Source: Streptomyces noursei (GTDB lineage Bacteria > Actinomycetota > Actinomycetes > Streptomycetales > Streptomycetaceae). From it: a stretch of DNA of 64,000 nucleotides. Location: positions 62,001 to 126,000 of the forward strand of contig NZ_LWBU01000101.1 in assembly GCF_001646665.1 (NCBI RefSeq), read 5' to 3'. Positions within the stretch are counted from its first letter, which is position 1; each line of letters starts with the position of its first letter. Below, piece after piece: positions 41,184 to 50,985 of the stretch. Position numbers and translations under genes: made by a program. The notes beneath the pieces were generated by a model. The model was not told the origin of the DNA, made no database searches, and saw only the letters and a program-made list of their open reading frames with translations.

Positions 41184-41291
41184 TCGCCGCCGCGGCCACT
41201 TCCCGCGCGCCGAGCGCGCCTCCCCCTCCGCTTCCCCCTTTCCCGCCGGCCCCTCGCCTGGCCTGCGTTCGCAAGGAGCCTCGCCACACCC

Positions 41292-41606
41292 ATGCCCCTC
41301 CCTCTCGCAGACCGCGTCATCCAGCTCGCCTTCGACCCCGGCATCACCCCCGCGGGCGGCGGCCTGCCCGGCCTCGCCGTGCTGAAGAACGTCGTCAACT
41401 CGATCAACATGTTCGGGATCATCGCCGTCGTCGGCGCCCTAGCCGTCTCCCTCGGCGTGTGGGCCTGGGGCCACCACACCGGTGGCCACCAGGCCGAGGC
41501 CAACGGCAAGAAGGGCGCCGTCGTCGCCGCGGGCGCCGCCCTCGGCCTGGGCGCCGCGAACGGCATCGTCGCCTTCTTCTCGGCTCTCGGGTCCCAGGTC
41601 CACTGA
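41292..41606 (+). CDS. DUF6112-like small membrane protein of the transfer complex
   Basis: 104 residues with two hydrophobic segments (NMFGIIAVVGALAVSLGVWA and KGAVVAAGAALGLGAANGIV). This plan is typical of the small membrane subunit that precedes the TrbL-like gene in Streptomyces type IV-like clusters; it may play the VirB2/VirB3 part. Its stop overlaps the next start by one base. Confidence 0.75.
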   Translation: MPLPLADRVIQLAFDPGITPAGGGLPGLAVLKNVVNSINMFGIIAVVGALAVSLGVWAWGHHTGGHQAEANGKKGAVVAAGAALGLGAANGIVAFFSALGSQVH

Positions 41607-42298
41607 TGCAGAAACGACTCCCCTCCCTCTCCCTGTCCTCGTACGGCATCGGCTGGTCGGCCAACAAGCGGATCGCGATCGTCACTGTGGTCGTCACCGT
41701 CCTGCTCGCAACCGCCGCCACCGTCGCCTGGCTCAGCGGGAACGGCAACGGCCGCCAGGGACCGGACCACGCCGCCTCGGCGCCGGCCAGCAGCCCGCCC
41801 TCCTCCGAGGCCGCCCCGAAGCCCGCCCCCGGATCCGGATCGGTGCCCAAACCCCCGCAGATCGCCGAGCCGGTCGCCTACGCCAAGGCCGTGGCCCAGA
41901 TGCTGTGGTCCTACGACACCCGCAACACCAGCCGCGACCAGCAGCTCGCCGGCATGCGCGCGTGGATGACCAACGAGCCCACGTACGCCGACTGGGCATC
42001 GGTCTTGGGCCAAGTCCCGGATCCAGTGCTGTGGTCGCGCATGGCCGACCAGGACCAGCACGCCACCGCCAGTGTCACCGAGGGCCACTACCCCTCCGCG
42101 TTCAAGCAGGCCCTGGCCGACGACCCGTCCGCGATCACCAAGGCGTACATCTACGTCGTCACCGTCAACGGCAAGCAGCAGATCGCCTGGAAGAAGGACG
42201 GCGGTGGAGCCGAGGAACGCGCCGTGACCCTGGCCGTGCAGTGCCGGCCCAACCACGACTGCGCCCTGGCCGCCATCGCTCCGAGCGTCACGCAGTGA
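41606..42298 (+). CDS. membrane-anchored conjugation protein
   Basis: 230 residues. One N-terminal membrane segment (KRIAIVTVVVTVLLATAATV), an Ala/Pro-rich linker and an extracytoplasmic domain (AKAVAQMLWSYDTRNTSRDQ, ITKAYIYVVTVNGKQQIAWK) with two cysteines near the end (QCRPNHDCAL). The layout resembles VirB8- or TrbF-like partners found in this position in actinobacterial transfer clusters, though no family signature was seen. Confidence 0.7.
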   Translation: MQKRLPSLSLSSYGIGWSANKRIAIVTVVVTVLLATAATVAWLSGNGNGRQGPDHAASAPASSPPSSEAAPKPAPGSGSVPKPPQIAEPVAYAKAVAQMLWSYDTRNTSRDQQLAGMRAWMTNEPTYADWASVLGQVPDPVLWSRMADQDQHATASVTEGHYPSAFKQALADDPSAITKAYIYVVTVNGKQQIAWKKDGGGAEERAVTLAVQCRPNHDCALAAIAPSVTQ

Positions 42299-42334
42299 CC
42301 CGCGCCTGACACAAAAAAGGATGGGCAACTCTCT

Positions 42335-43711
42335 GTGGGTTTCTGCGATTTCCCCCTGGCAGACAAGCTGTGCGCCGTCGGTGACGCGGTCGACTTCGCC
42401 TCGGATCCCGGCAAGGCCATCGGCGACTGGATGGCGAAGTCGGCAGGCGAACTCGCTGCCGCCGCTGCCGACCTGGCGGCCAAGGCCGTCAACACCACCA
42501 CGAAGGTCGACCTGAACGCCGGCTGGTTCCGCGACAACTACGAGATGCTGCTGCCGCTGGGCCTGGTCCTGCTGGTCGCAACCTTCTGCGCACAGCTCGT
42601 CCGGGCCGCCGTCAGACGCGACGGCCAAGCCCTCACCCAAGCATTCACCGGCACCATGTCGGGCGTCCTGTTCGCCTTCTGCGCCATCGCCTTCACCACG
42701 GTCGCCGTCGAGGTGGTCGACGCGATCTCCGACGGCCTGTTCAAGGCCGCGAGCCTGGACATCGAGTCGGCCGTACGCCGCATCGTAAAGGTGAGCCAGA
42801 TCGGCGCCCTGGCCGGACTGGGCTGGCTCGTCCCGGTCGTGGCCGGCCTCGGCGCCGCCATCGGCGCCTTCCTCTACTGGTGCGTGATGATGGTCCGCAA
42901 GGTCGGCATCCTCGTCATGGTCACCCTGGCGATCTTCGCCAGCGCCGGCGGCGGCTGGGAGGTCGCACGCCGCTCGCGCAAGGGCTGGATCGAAGCCACC
43001 GCCACCCTCGTCGTCTCCAAGCTGTTGATGACCGTGATCTTCGTGCTTGGCATCGCCGCCATGGGCAAGACCGAGGCCAAGGACGGCATCAGTGCCCTCG
43101 CCGACGTCATGTCCGGCATCGTGATCATGGTCCTGGTGCTGCTGTGCCCGTACGCGGTCTTCAAATTCGTGCACTGGGCCGCCGACGGAACCGACGGCGA
43201 GTCCATCCACCGCGCCGGCGGCGCCGGAGCCCAAGTCGCCAAGGCACACGCCGAGAACGCGACCCGCAAGGCCGCGGCGGCAGCCGCCACCGCCGGAACC
43301 GGCGGCGCGGCAGCCGGAGCAGGCGCCGCTCCCCAAGGCCCCGACGCCGCAGGCGGAGGCGGCTTCCCCGGCGACATCGCCTCCCACTCGACCGGTGGAG
43401 GCGGTGGCAAGGAAGACGCGCAAGGCGGTGACACGGGCGTCTCGCCCGGTGGTGATGCCATCAAGTCCGGCCTGGAGAAGGCCGTCCAGCCCTCGCCGAC
43501 AAGCGTCTCCGACGACACCAGCAGCCAGGTAGGAGGCAGCCCAGGCCCGGGTGGGTCCGGACCGAGCGCCGCGTCCAGCCAGGGCGGCGGATGGCAATCC
43601 GCTCCCCCGACCACGACCCCGCCGCCCCAGGGCGCACCGCCGTCCTCCAGCCAACAGAACGCCACGACCAGCGGACCGGCTGGGCCGCCCCCGCCCCCGA
43701 CCGGCCCCTGA
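42335..43711 (+). CDS. TrbL/VirB6-like polytopic membrane protein
   Basis: 458 residues. Residues 60-285 contain about six membrane segments (MLLPLGLVLLVATFCAQLVR, MSGVLFAFCAIAFTTVAVEV, LVPVVAGLGAAIGAFLYWCV, GILVMVTLAIFASAGGGWEV, LLMTVIFVLGIAAMGK, VIMVLVLLCPYAVFKFVHWA), as in TrbL/VirB6 channel proteins. The last 170 residues are Gly/Pro/Ser-rich and disordered. Start GTG 42335 is not certain. It should form part of the transfer pore. Confidence 0.85.
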   Translation: MGFCDFPLADKLCAVGDAVDFASDPGKAIGDWMAKSAGELAAAAADLAAKAVNTTTKVDLNAGWFRDNYEMLLPLGLVLLVATFCAQLVRAAVRRDGQALTQAFTGTMSGVLFAFCAIAFTTVAVEVVDAISDGLFKAASLDIESAVRRIVKVSQIGALAGLGWLVPVVAGLGAAIGAFLYWCVMMVRKVGILVMVTLAIFASAGGGWEVARRSRKGWIEATATLVVSKLLMTVIFVLGIAAMGKTEAKDGISALADVMSGIVIMVLVLLCPYAVFKFVHWAADGTDGESIHRAGGAGAQVAKAHAENATRKAAAAAATAGTGGAAAGAGAAPQGPDAAGGGGFPGDIASHSTGGGGGKEDAQGGDTGVSPGGDAIKSGLEKAVQPSPTSVSDDTSSQVGGSPGPGGSGPSAASSQGGGWQSAPPTTTPPPQGAPPSSSQQNATTSGPAGPPPPPTGP

Positions 43712-43728
43712 TCCTCTGCCCGCTTCCC

Positions 43729-43760
43729 GGGGGCGGGACGCACCGCGCGCTCCCGCCCCC
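43729..43760 (+). terminator. hairpin between TrbL-like and PrgI/SCO6880-type genes
   Basis: Arms GGGGGCGGG and CCCGCCCCC with a 14-base loop, 17 bases past the TrbL-like stop. Within an operon this may be a partial terminator or mRNA-processing site. Confidence 0.5.
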
Positions 43761-43792
43761 GGGCCCCCACCCGCGCCTCCAGGACCCGCCCC

Positions 43793-45265
43793 ATGACTGA
43801 CCTTTCCGTCGCCCCGGTCACGGTGAAATTTCCGCACCGGTCCCGTCGCGGCATCCTCCTCGGCCTCTCCCTTCCCCAACTCGTCCTCGTGTCGTGCACA
43901 CTGGCCCTGCTGCTGATGACGGTGCTCTCCACCGGACTGCTCGGCGCCGTCGCCCTGACCCCGCTCTGGGCCGCATCGGGCGCTCTCGTCGCGATACGCC
44001 GGCACGGCCGCTCCCTGATCGACTGGGCGCCGATCGTCACCCGCTACGCGCAGCGCCGACGCACCGGCCAGACCCTCTGGCTCGCCCGGCCCGTCACCCG
44101 GCCCCGGCAGGAAGGCGTCCTTCACCTGCCCGGCACCACCGCCTCCCTCAAGGTGGTCACCCCCGGCGACTCCGCCAACGGCGCTGCAGCGGTCCACGAC
44201 CCGCACCGGCAGACCCTGACCGCCATCGCCCGCGTCACCTCTCGCGCCTTCGCCCTCCTCGACCCCGCCACCCAGAACCACAACGTGGCCAGTTGGGGAC
44301 GTGCGCTCGCGGGCATCGCACGGACCGGACACATCGCCACCGTGCAGGTCCTGGAGCGCACCGTCCCCGACAGCGGCGACACCCTCACCCGCCACTGGAC
44401 CCAGAACGGGCAGCCCCAGGCCCCAGTCGCCGGACAGATCTACTCGGAACTGGTCGCCTCGGCCGGCCCCGCCGCCGCCCCGCACGAGACCTACCTCGCC
44501 ATCTCCCTCGACCTGAAGGCCGCCAAGCGCCTGATCAGCCAGGCCGGCGGCGGACTGCCGGGCGCGTTCACCGTCATGGAGCAGACGACCGCCTCCATCG
44601 CCCAGGCCGCCCGGAACGCCGGGCTCATGGTCACGGGCTGGCTGAGCGCCCGTGAGATCGCCGCCGTCATCCGCACCGCCTACGACCCGAAGGCCCTCGC
44701 CGCGCTCCAGCAGTGGTCCGACTCCGGCCGCGCCGAGGCGGACCCCGCAGCCGCCGGACCTGTCGTCCAGTTCGAGGAGTACGACCGCCTCGCCACCGAC
44801 TCGGCCCGCCACGCCACGTACTGGGTGGAGAACTGGCCGCGCACCGAAATGGGAGCCGGCTTCCTGCACGGGATCATGTTCACGGCCGGAGTGCGGCGCA
44901 GCCTGTCCCTTATATACGCGCCGCAGGGGCTCGAGTCTGCGCTGCGGGACGTCCAGCGGAAGAAGGCCGCGATCATCGCCGACGCGAACGAGCGCGCCCG
45001 CCGGGGACAGGTCGACAGCGAGGAAGACTCCGTCGAGTACGCCGACGTCAAAATGCGAGAGCGCCAGCTCATCGCCGGGCACGCGGACGTAGCCCTGACC
45101 GGCCTGGTCACCGTCACGGCCGAGACTGATGCCCTCCTGGACGCGGCCTGCGCGCAGATCGAGACCAGCGCCGTCACCTCCGGCGTCGATCTGCGACGGC
45201 TCAACTACCAGCAGCCCGACGCCTTCACCCTCACCGCGCTGCCACTCGCCCGCACCGCTCTGTGA
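43793..45265 (+). CDS. SCO6880-family PrgI-like transfer protein
   Basis: 490 residues. The N-terminus has the PrgI-type two-span hairpin (LSLPQLVLVSCTLALLLMTV, GLLGAVALTPLWAASGALVA) after VKFPHRSRRG. The body (VASWGRALAGIARTGHIATV, HETYLAISLDLKAAKRLISQ, HATYWVENWPRTEMGAGFLH, RRLNYQQPDAFTLTALPLAR) matches the SCO6880 group of actinobacterial type IV secretion proteins. It belongs with the VirB4-like ATPase at 45891; together they likely correspond to a split VirB3-VirB4 unit. Confidence 0.88.
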   Translation: MTDLSVAPVTVKFPHRSRRGILLGLSLPQLVLVSCTLALLLMTVLSTGLLGAVALTPLWAASGALVAIRRHGRSLIDWAPIVTRYAQRRRTGQTLWLARPVTRPRQEGVLHLPGTTASLKVVTPGDSANGAAAVHDPHRQTLTAIARVTSRAFALLDPATQNHNVASWGRALAGIARTGHIATVQVLERTVPDSGDTLTRHWTQNGQPQAPVAGQIYSELVASAGPAAAPHETYLAISLDLKAAKRLISQAGGGLPGAFTVMEQTTASIAQAARNAGLMVTGWLSAREIAAVIRTAYDPKALAALQQWSDSGRAEADPAAAGPVVQFEEYDRLATDSARHATYWVENWPRTEMGAGFLHGIMFTAGVRRSLSLIYAPQGLESALRDVQRKKAAIIADANERARRGQVDSEEDSVEYADVKMRERQLIAGHADVALTGLVTVTAETDALLDAACAQIETSAVTSGVDLRRLNYQQPDAFTLTALPLARTAL

Positions 45266-45397
45266 CCGGGCACCATTCCCCCGCCGGCCTGAGCCGTGCC
45301 TGATGGCGAGGACCCTGAGCCGTCCCTTTCCGATCACGCTGCGGCAGCGCCACCGCTGCCTGCCGCCCCTGCCTCCCGGCAGGAAGGACCACCACCT

Positions 45398-45862
45398 TTG
45401 ACCTCTCGCACGCGTCCAGAGGACGCGCACCCCTACCTTCGTGCCGCGAGCGCCGGAGTCCGCCACCACACCCGTGCTCTGACACGGCAGGACGCCACCC
45501 CGCCAACGCCGGTGCACCGCCTGCACCTTGACGTACTGCACGCCCACCTCACCGCCCTGCACCAGCTCCTGGACCAGCTCGCCGAGACCACCCGGCCACC
45601 GCACCCTGCCGCCGGCCGCCACCTCGCCACCGCCCACACCCGCATGTGGCAGGCCACCGCCGAGATCCACTCGGCCTTCCACCTGCTGCCCAGCAACACG
45701 GCGGCAGAAGGCGCCGGGGCGATTAGGTGTCATCCGGAACGGCTGCCCGAGGGGCCGCCCGTGCTGACCATCTGCCAGCGCCACCTCGCCGCCGGGCACG
45801 TGGTCCGGCGCAAGACCACCCCCACCGACCTCCGCACGCGCACCACGGCCTGCGTGCGATGA
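45398..45862 (+). CDS. DUF6238-like protein
   Basis: TTG 45398 with AGGAAGGA upstream; about 154 residues. Sequence: HPYLRAASAGVRHHTRALTR, LHLDVLHAHLTALHQLLDQL, HLATAHTRMWQATAEIHSAF and VLTICQRHLAAGHVVRRKTT. His-rich helices and a single Cys suggest a small metal or partner binder. Proteins like this recur beside the VirB4-like gene in Streptomyces mobile elements. The insert around AEGAGAIRCHPE may be a disrupted patch. Confidence 0.7.
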   Translation: MTSRTRPEDAHPYLRAASAGVRHHTRALTRQDATPPTPVHRLHLDVLHAHLTALHQLLDQLAETTRPPHPAAGRHLATAHTRMWQATAEIHSAFHLLPSNTAAEGAGAIRCHPERLPEGPPVLTICQRHLAAGHVVRRKTTPTDLRTRTTACVR

Positions 45863-45890
45863 TCACCACCCGCAGAATCGAGGGCCCCCG

Positions 45891-47405
45891 ATGAGCCACC
45901 GGCCCGCCCGCCGCGCCCGCCGCGCCTCCGCATCTCCGCTGTTCACTCCCCACGGAACCGACCGGGCCAGCCGCAAACAGGCCCGTCGCCAGCTCGCCGA
46001 AGCCACCGCCAAGGCCCGCGCCGAAGCCACCGCCCACCAGGCAGAGAGCACACACGCCGAGCACGAGACGCCCGCTGCCCTCTACCCCCCGAGCGGACGC
46101 CCCGGACCCGCCTCCGCCCGCAAGAACCGGCTGAAGCTCCCCGCCCACCGCATGACCACCGCCGTAGCCGCCGGCGCGTACCCGTTCCTGGCCGAGGGCG
46201 GCCTCGGCGCCGAGGGCATTTACATCGGCCGCGATGTGCACGCCGAGGCGTCGTTCGTCTTCGACCCCTTCGCGCTGTACGGCAAGGTCGAGGGCTTCAC
46301 CAACCCCAACATCCTGTTGGCCGGCGTCATCGGCCAGGGCAAGAGCGCCCTGGCCAAGTCCTTCGCGCTGCGCTCGGTCGCCTTCGGGTACCGCGTCTAC
46401 GTCCCGTGTGACCCCAAGGGCGAGTGGACACCGGTGGCAGAAGCCCTCGGCGGCCGATCCGTAGCCCTCGGGCCAGGACTGCCCGGCAGGCTGAACCCGC
46501 TGGACGCGGCCCCGCGCCCGGCGAGCGTCTCCGAGGCCGACTGGGTCGGCGAGATCCGCAAGCGGCGCCTTCTCCTGCTCGGCTCCCTGGCCCGTACCGT
46601 CCTGGGCCGGGACCTGATGCCCATGGAGCACACGGCCCTGGACATCGCCCTCGACGCCGTCGTCACCCGCGCCGCCGACACCGGCAGCACCCCACTCCTC
46701 GGTGACGTCGCCGCCACCCTCAACAACTCCGGCGCGCTGGATGAGGCCGCCGGGATGGTGTCGGGACAGCTCGGCGACGCGGCCCGTGACCTGGCCCATG
46801 CGATGCGCCGCCTCGTCCACGGTGACTTGGCCGGCATGTTCGACGCCCCCTCCACCATCGCCTTCGATCCCGGCGCGCCGATGCTCACCATCGACCTGTC
46901 CCGACTCGGCGGCTCGGGCGACGACACGGCGCTGGTCCTTGCGATGACGTGCGCCTCCGCCTGGATGGAGTCCGCCCTCTCCGACCCGAACGGCGGCCGA
47001 CGCTGGATCGTGTACGACGAGGCGTGGCGCCTGATGCGCCATGTCGGCTTGTTGCAGCGCATGCAGGCCCAATGGAAGCTCTCCCGCGGACTCGGCATCG
47101 CCAACCTCATGGTGATCCACCGGCTGTCCGACCTGCTCACCGCCGGCGATGCCGGATCCCAGGGCCGCGCCCTGGCCGAGGGCCTGCTCGCCGACTGCAG
47201 CACCCGCATCATCTACCGCCAGGAGACCGACCAGCTCCACGCCGCGGCCTCCCTGCTCGGACTGACCTCCGTCGAGATGGACGCCATCGCCCACCTCAAC
47301 CGCGGCAGGGGCCTGTGGAAGGTGGCCGGTCGATCTTTCATCGTGCAGCACCTGCTGCACAGCCACGAGCTGGCCCTCTTCGACACCGACGCTCGCATGC
47401 ACTGA
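45891..47405 (+). CDS. VirB4-like ATPase of the transfer complex
   Basis: 504 residues. Walker A GVIGQGKSAL at 145-154; Walker B WIVYDEAW at 372-379; GYRVYVPCDPKGEWTPVAEA between; C-terminal HRLSDLLTAGDAGSQGRALA, ADCSTRIIYRQETDQLHAAA. The N-terminal 80 residues are basic and disordered. This is the TraC/VirB4-type motor that energises assembly and DNA passage at the inner face of the membrane. Both nucleotide motifs are intact. The SCO6880-type protein is its likely partner. Confidence 0.92.
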   Translation: MSHRPARRARRASASPLFTPHGTDRASRKQARRQLAEATAKARAEATAHQAESTHAEHETPAALYPPSGRPGPASARKNRLKLPAHRMTTAVAAGAYPFLAEGGLGAEGIYIGRDVHAEASFVFDPFALYGKVEGFTNPNILLAGVIGQGKSALAKSFALRSVAFGYRVYVPCDPKGEWTPVAEALGGRSVALGPGLPGRLNPLDAAPRPASVSEADWVGEIRKRRLLLLGSLARTVLGRDLMPMEHTALDIALDAVVTRAADTGSTPLLGDVAATLNNSGALDEAAGMVSGQLGDAARDLAHAMRRLVHGDLAGMFDAPSTIAFDPGAPMLTIDLSRLGGSGDDTALVLAMTCASAWMESALSDPNGGRRWIVYDEAWRLMRHVGLLQRMQAQWKLSRGLGIANLMVIHRLSDLLTAGDAGSQGRALAEGLLADCSTRIIYRQETDQLHAAASLLGLTSVEMDAIAHLNRGRGLWKVAGRSFIVQHLLHSHELALFDTDARMH

Positions 47406-47419
47406 ACCGCGAGAGGCTC

Positions 47420-47992
47420 ATGGAACCCGATATTCAACGCGAACTGATACCACGCGACGAGGCCCTCCGCCTGATCGGCACGCTCACCTCCCTGAAGTCC
47501 GAGTGCTTGGACAACGCCAAGCAGTGGCAGCTGCTGGACGAGAGCGGTCACGTGCCGGCCGAACTGTCCTTCACCGAGCTCTTCCAGCACGCCACCGATG
47601 CGCAGGACCTTTCCTGCGAGGTCCTGCGGCTCACTGCCGACTTCGCCGGGAGCCCTCACAGCGCGAACCGCGCCGGCCGTGCCACCTTGGCCCACCTCGC
47701 GACGGCGAGCACCATGTCGACCCGCGCGTCATCGCATTTCGCGGAGACTGCTGAGACCGCACTTGACCTGCCGAACTCCTCCAGCCCGACCGGCCAGCAC
47801 TACGCGAAGAACCGCATGGTCATCGACCACGCCACGGCACGCGGGTACCTGCGGCGCACGTCGGTGGCCCTCCGCGACGCGGTCAAGGAACTCGACGACC
47901 ACCTCGAACTCCACCGCTTCTTCCGCGCGCACTCCCACCGCGAAAGCCCCGTGCCGCCACCGCTGCCCAGGATCGGCCCTCGTCACCGCTGA
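47420..47992 (+). CDS. hypothetical helical protein
   Basis: 190 residues; GAGAGG before the ATG. Mostly helical (RDEALRLIGTLTSLKSECLD, AELSFTELFQHATDAQDLSC, HATARGYLRRTSVALRDAVK). Lies 15 bases after the VirB4-like gene, so likely co-translated. No family recognised; a scaffold or chaperone for the ATPase is possible only by position. Confidence 0.6.
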   Translation: MEPDIQRELIPRDEALRLIGTLTSLKSECLDNAKQWQLLDESGHVPAELSFTELFQHATDAQDLSCEVLRLTADFAGSPHSANRAGRATLAHLATASTMSTRASSHFAETAETALDLPNSSSPTGQHYAKNRMVIDHATARGYLRRTSVALRDAVKELDDHLELHRFFRAHSHRESPVPPPLPRIGPRHR

Positions 47993-48028
47993 CTCTGGCC
48001 GACGCCCCACCCCTTCACAAGGAGCCCC

Positions 48029-48967
48029 CTGAACACCCCGGACACCTCCGACCCGGGCACCCGCAGCTCGCCTGTCGACGCGGCTTCGCTCGCTCCGCTC
48101 CCTAACCACCGCAACGTGAACACCACCTGGTGGCAGGAGCTGTGGCGCCGCCACGCGCACATCACCACGCCCCTGCGGCAGCGCGGGCTGGAGTGCGACA
48201 TCGAGTTCGGACTCAGCGCGTACATCGTGCACGTCTCGCTCCCCGACGACAGTTACCTGATCATCGGCCCGCCGCAGGAGCCCTCCTCCAACCGTCCACC
48301 TGGAGACCCCGAGGCGTGGATCGTGACTCGCCAACACCCGGATGATCACGCACTGTTCGAGGTGATCTACGACTCGACCCCCGCAGCCGACGCTGGTGCC
48401 TCTGAGCGGCCCGAAGCACGTGCCGGCGGCAGCGCCAAGCACGTGGTCGAGGCCATCGACCAGCGGCTCACCCAGCTCGGGCTGCTGCCCGTTCCTCGTT
48501 CGTCCACCGAAGGCCCGCTCGTGTCCACAGCCTCACAGCCCCGCGCCCCTCAGTCTCCGAACCTCTCCCCCAGTGCGGGCCGCACCTCGACGTACGTCTA
48601 CGGCGACGCCCTCCTCGCTCTCACCGACCGCCTCAACGGGACCGAGTCGCATGCGGACGCAGCCGCCATGCTGCACCAGATCCTGGATCCGACCGACGGC
48701 CTGCTGGAGCGGCTCGGCGAGTTCTTCGAAGCCGCCGGGGAGAAGGCCAAGGAAGCCGAGCAGGACGACGGCTTCGACTTGTCGTACGACCTTGCCGACG
48801 CCGCGGCCGAGATCCGAAACCTCGGGGAAGTCCTGCACGTCGCTGAGGACCGAATGCGGGCGCTGAACCCCCCACCACCGGCACCCCGGCCTTCAGCGGC
48901 CCCGCCTCGTACGTCGCGCCTGCCCCTGCCCGCCGTCCCGCCAGCGCAACTGCGGCAAAGACGCTGA
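48029..48967 (+). CDS. hypothetical protein with CTG start
   Basis: 312 residues if started at CTG 48029, which has AAGGAG at four to five bases; the first standard start in frame is GTG 48116, with no ribosome site. Sequence: VNTTWWQELWRRHAHITTPL, IVHVSLPDDSYLIIGPPQEP, and a C-terminal coiled coil (LGEFFEAAGEKAKEAEQDDG, YDLADAAAEIRNLGEVLHVA). The N-terminal half resembles the small sheet domains of other genes here. Role unknown. Confidence 0.6.
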   Translation: MNTPDTSDPGTRSSPVDAASLAPLPNHRNVNTTWWQELWRRHAHITTPLRQRGLECDIEFGLSAYIVHVSLPDDSYLIIGPPQEPSSNRPPGDPEAWIVTRQHPDDHALFEVIYDSTPAADAGASERPEARAGGSAKHVVEAIDQRLTQLGLLPVPRSSTEGPLVSTASQPRAPQSPNLSPSAGRTSTYVYGDALLALTDRLNGTESHADAAAMLHQILDPTDGLLERLGEFFEAAGEKAKEAEQDDGFDLSYDLADAAAEIRNLGEVLHVAEDRMRALNPPPPAPRPSAAPPRTSRLPLPAVPPAQLRQRR

Positions 48968-49116
48968 CGCCCGGCTCCTCGCCGCGCGGCGGGCCGGTGC
49001 ACCCGACGTGGTCGGCACTGCGTCGGTGACCGCGCCTCGTCCCTCGTCCCGCCGCACCAGCAGCCACGTCCACCTGGAGGCGCTGGCCTGCCCGCCCCGA
49101 GCTCACTGGAGTCCCC

Positions 49117-50161
49117 ATCCGCGTCACCCGCCACGCCCTGCCGCTGATCGCCTGCGCCGTCGGTGCCTCCTTGGCCCTGACCGGTTGCACCAACGACGGC
49201 GACACCGCCGAGTCCAAGCAGACCCCCACAGCCAGCACTGCGCCGAAGCCGACGCCGGTCCCTTCGCTCACCCAGGCGCAGGCGCGCGAGGCCCTCACCC
49301 ACTACTCGAAGACCAACAACCTCGCTCGCCAGAGCCAGGACCGCGCCCTTCTCGACACCGTCGAGGGCGGGCCCCGATACGCGATGTCGCTGGCCGACAT
49401 CAAGCAGGACGAGGCCCTGCCCAAGGGTGATCGTGAGCCGTACCGACCGTGGTCGTACGACCTGTCCGCCACCGACCTCGCGCCTGAAGGCCGGACAGCA
49501 GCGGTGGTTCGCCGCCGTCACCCGGGCCGGCAGCCAGCAGCAGTACGCCCGCGTCCTGATCCTGGCGGAGAGCACGAAGTCCAAGCAGCAGTGGGAGATG
49601 GTCGCCACCATCGACATCGACGATCCGAAGCAGCTCCCGCAGATCGTGCTCGACAAGGACGGGTACGCCACCGCGGTCGACGCCACCTCCTCCTCCCTGG
49701 CCGCGCCGGTCGGCGTGCTCCGCTCCGCCGTGACCGACAACTTCGCCACCGGAGGCGAGACGACCGGGAAGAAGGTCTTCAACCCCTCCGAAGCCTCCCA
49801 GCGGCAGATCAAGGTTCATGAGGAGACGACCCAGAAGTTCGGCCCGCGCGGCACCACCCGCTTCACCTCCGCCGACCCGCAGTTCGCCGACGCCTACGCG
49901 CTGAGGACCACCACGGGGGCACTCGTGATCTTCTCCCACACCCACACCCAGCACGACGCGGTGACCGCCCCGGGCCTGGGGATCGTGCCGGAGAAGCAGG
50001 ACCGCGCGTGGCTCGGCACCAGCCCCGGCCCCGCCTTCACCTACACGTTCACCTGCTCCGACATCGCCTCCGTCCCGAGCGTGCCCGAGCCGTCCAGCCT
50101 CCTGGGCTACGGCTGCCGCCGCACCGACGCCAAGGCCGCCGGCCCCAGCACCTCCGTCTAG
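49117..50161 (+). CDS. lipoprotein of the transfer cluster, frameshifted
   Basis: Frame 1 gives a lipoprotein signal (RHALPLIACAVGASLALTGC) that needs ATC 49117 as start, with GGAG at five bases; no ATG, GTG or TTG is available before it. Frame 1 continues to about 49483 (LTQAQAREALTHYSKTNNLA). Frame 2 carries on from LKAGQQRWFAAVTRAGSQQQ to GYGCRRTDAKAAGPSTSV at 50161. One base is thus gained or lost near 49483. The joined product of about 345 residues looks like an exported solute- or stress-related lipoprotein. Family not named. Confidence 0.6.
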
Positions 50162-50175
50162 GACCCCACCCGCTG

Positions 50176-50985
50176 ATGCAACACCCCGACTTCGAGCTGT
50201 ACGACAACGTCGGCCGCGACGCCGACCAGATCGCCGCCGCCCGGTACGGCATCGCCACCCGCGGAGATCTACTCCGGTGGGCAAAGCGGGACGCCAAGCC
50301 GTTCCTCGCGGAGCATCCGCTGCCGGACACGTCCCTGCCCAGCCCTGACCTCGCCCCCTACCTGGCCGCGCTCACTGCGGCGGAGACTCCTGCCGAGGTC
50401 AGCGCCGTCACCCAACATCTTCTGGATGCCGCCGAGCCCGTACTGCGGGCGGTGAGCGACTACCTCCTCGCCGCCGCCCAGTGGCGCGGCCAGCACCGCG
50501 GCGCGGCGAAGGGCTCGCCGCCCAAGCTGCTGATGGAGGCGGCCAGCCGCAGCCTGTCCGTGGCGGCCATCGCGGACGAAGCCGATCTCAGGACTCTGCG
50601 CGCCGCGTACGACCCGGCGCCAACGCCAAACCTTCCCCCGACAGGCCAGGCCGCGGTCTCGACGGCGCTCCCCCCGGCCCCGACCGCACCCCCCACCCCC
50701 CGGCCCGGCACCCAGCCGGTAATCCCGAACTTCCCTGGAGACCCCTCCTGTCGACCCGTTCCTTCATCGCCCGACCCACCGAGACCGGCTACACCGGCAT
50801 ATACGTGCACCTCGACGGCCAGCCGAGCGAGAAGCTGCCCATGCTTCTGGCCGCCTACCAGCACAGGTTCGGGCCCGATGTGGAGACCATGTCCCGTCAC
50901 CTCATCGATGACGTCGCCATTGGCTGGGACGAGCTGGGCACCGATCTCCTCGACGGCGCCCCGCCCGCGCTCGTCACCGCGCTGA
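50176..50985 (+). CDS. hypothetical helical protein; C-terminal part doubtful
   Basis: Good N-terminal 180 residues: YDNVGRDADQIAAARYGIAT, RWAKRDAKPFLAEHPLPDTS and LLMEAASRSLSVAAIADEAD, then a Pro-rich linker. After about 50740 the frame runs 240 bases across the next gene and reads as shadow sequence. A lost stop or a shift near 50740 would explain this. Function unknown. Confidence 0.55.
   Translation: MQHPDFELYDNVGRDADQIAAARYGIATRGDLLRWAKRDAKPFLAEHPLPDTSLPSPDLAPYLAALTAAETPAEVSAVTQHLLDAAEPVLRAVSDYLLAAAQWRGQHRGAAKGSPPKLLMEAASRSLSVAAIADEADLRTLRAAYDPAPTPNLPPTGQAAVSTALPPAPTAPPTPRPGTQPVIPNFPGDPSCRPVPSSPDPPRPATPAYTCTSTASRARSCPCFWPPTSTGSGPMWRPCPVTSSMTSPLAGTSWAPISSTAPRPRSSPR

Noticed and set aside
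40547..45799. Very long minus-strand open frame (1750 codons) opposite the transfer genes
   Set aside because: It lies antisense to several recognisable transfer proteins and is Gly/Arg/Val-rich without domains; high GC makes long shadow frames common.
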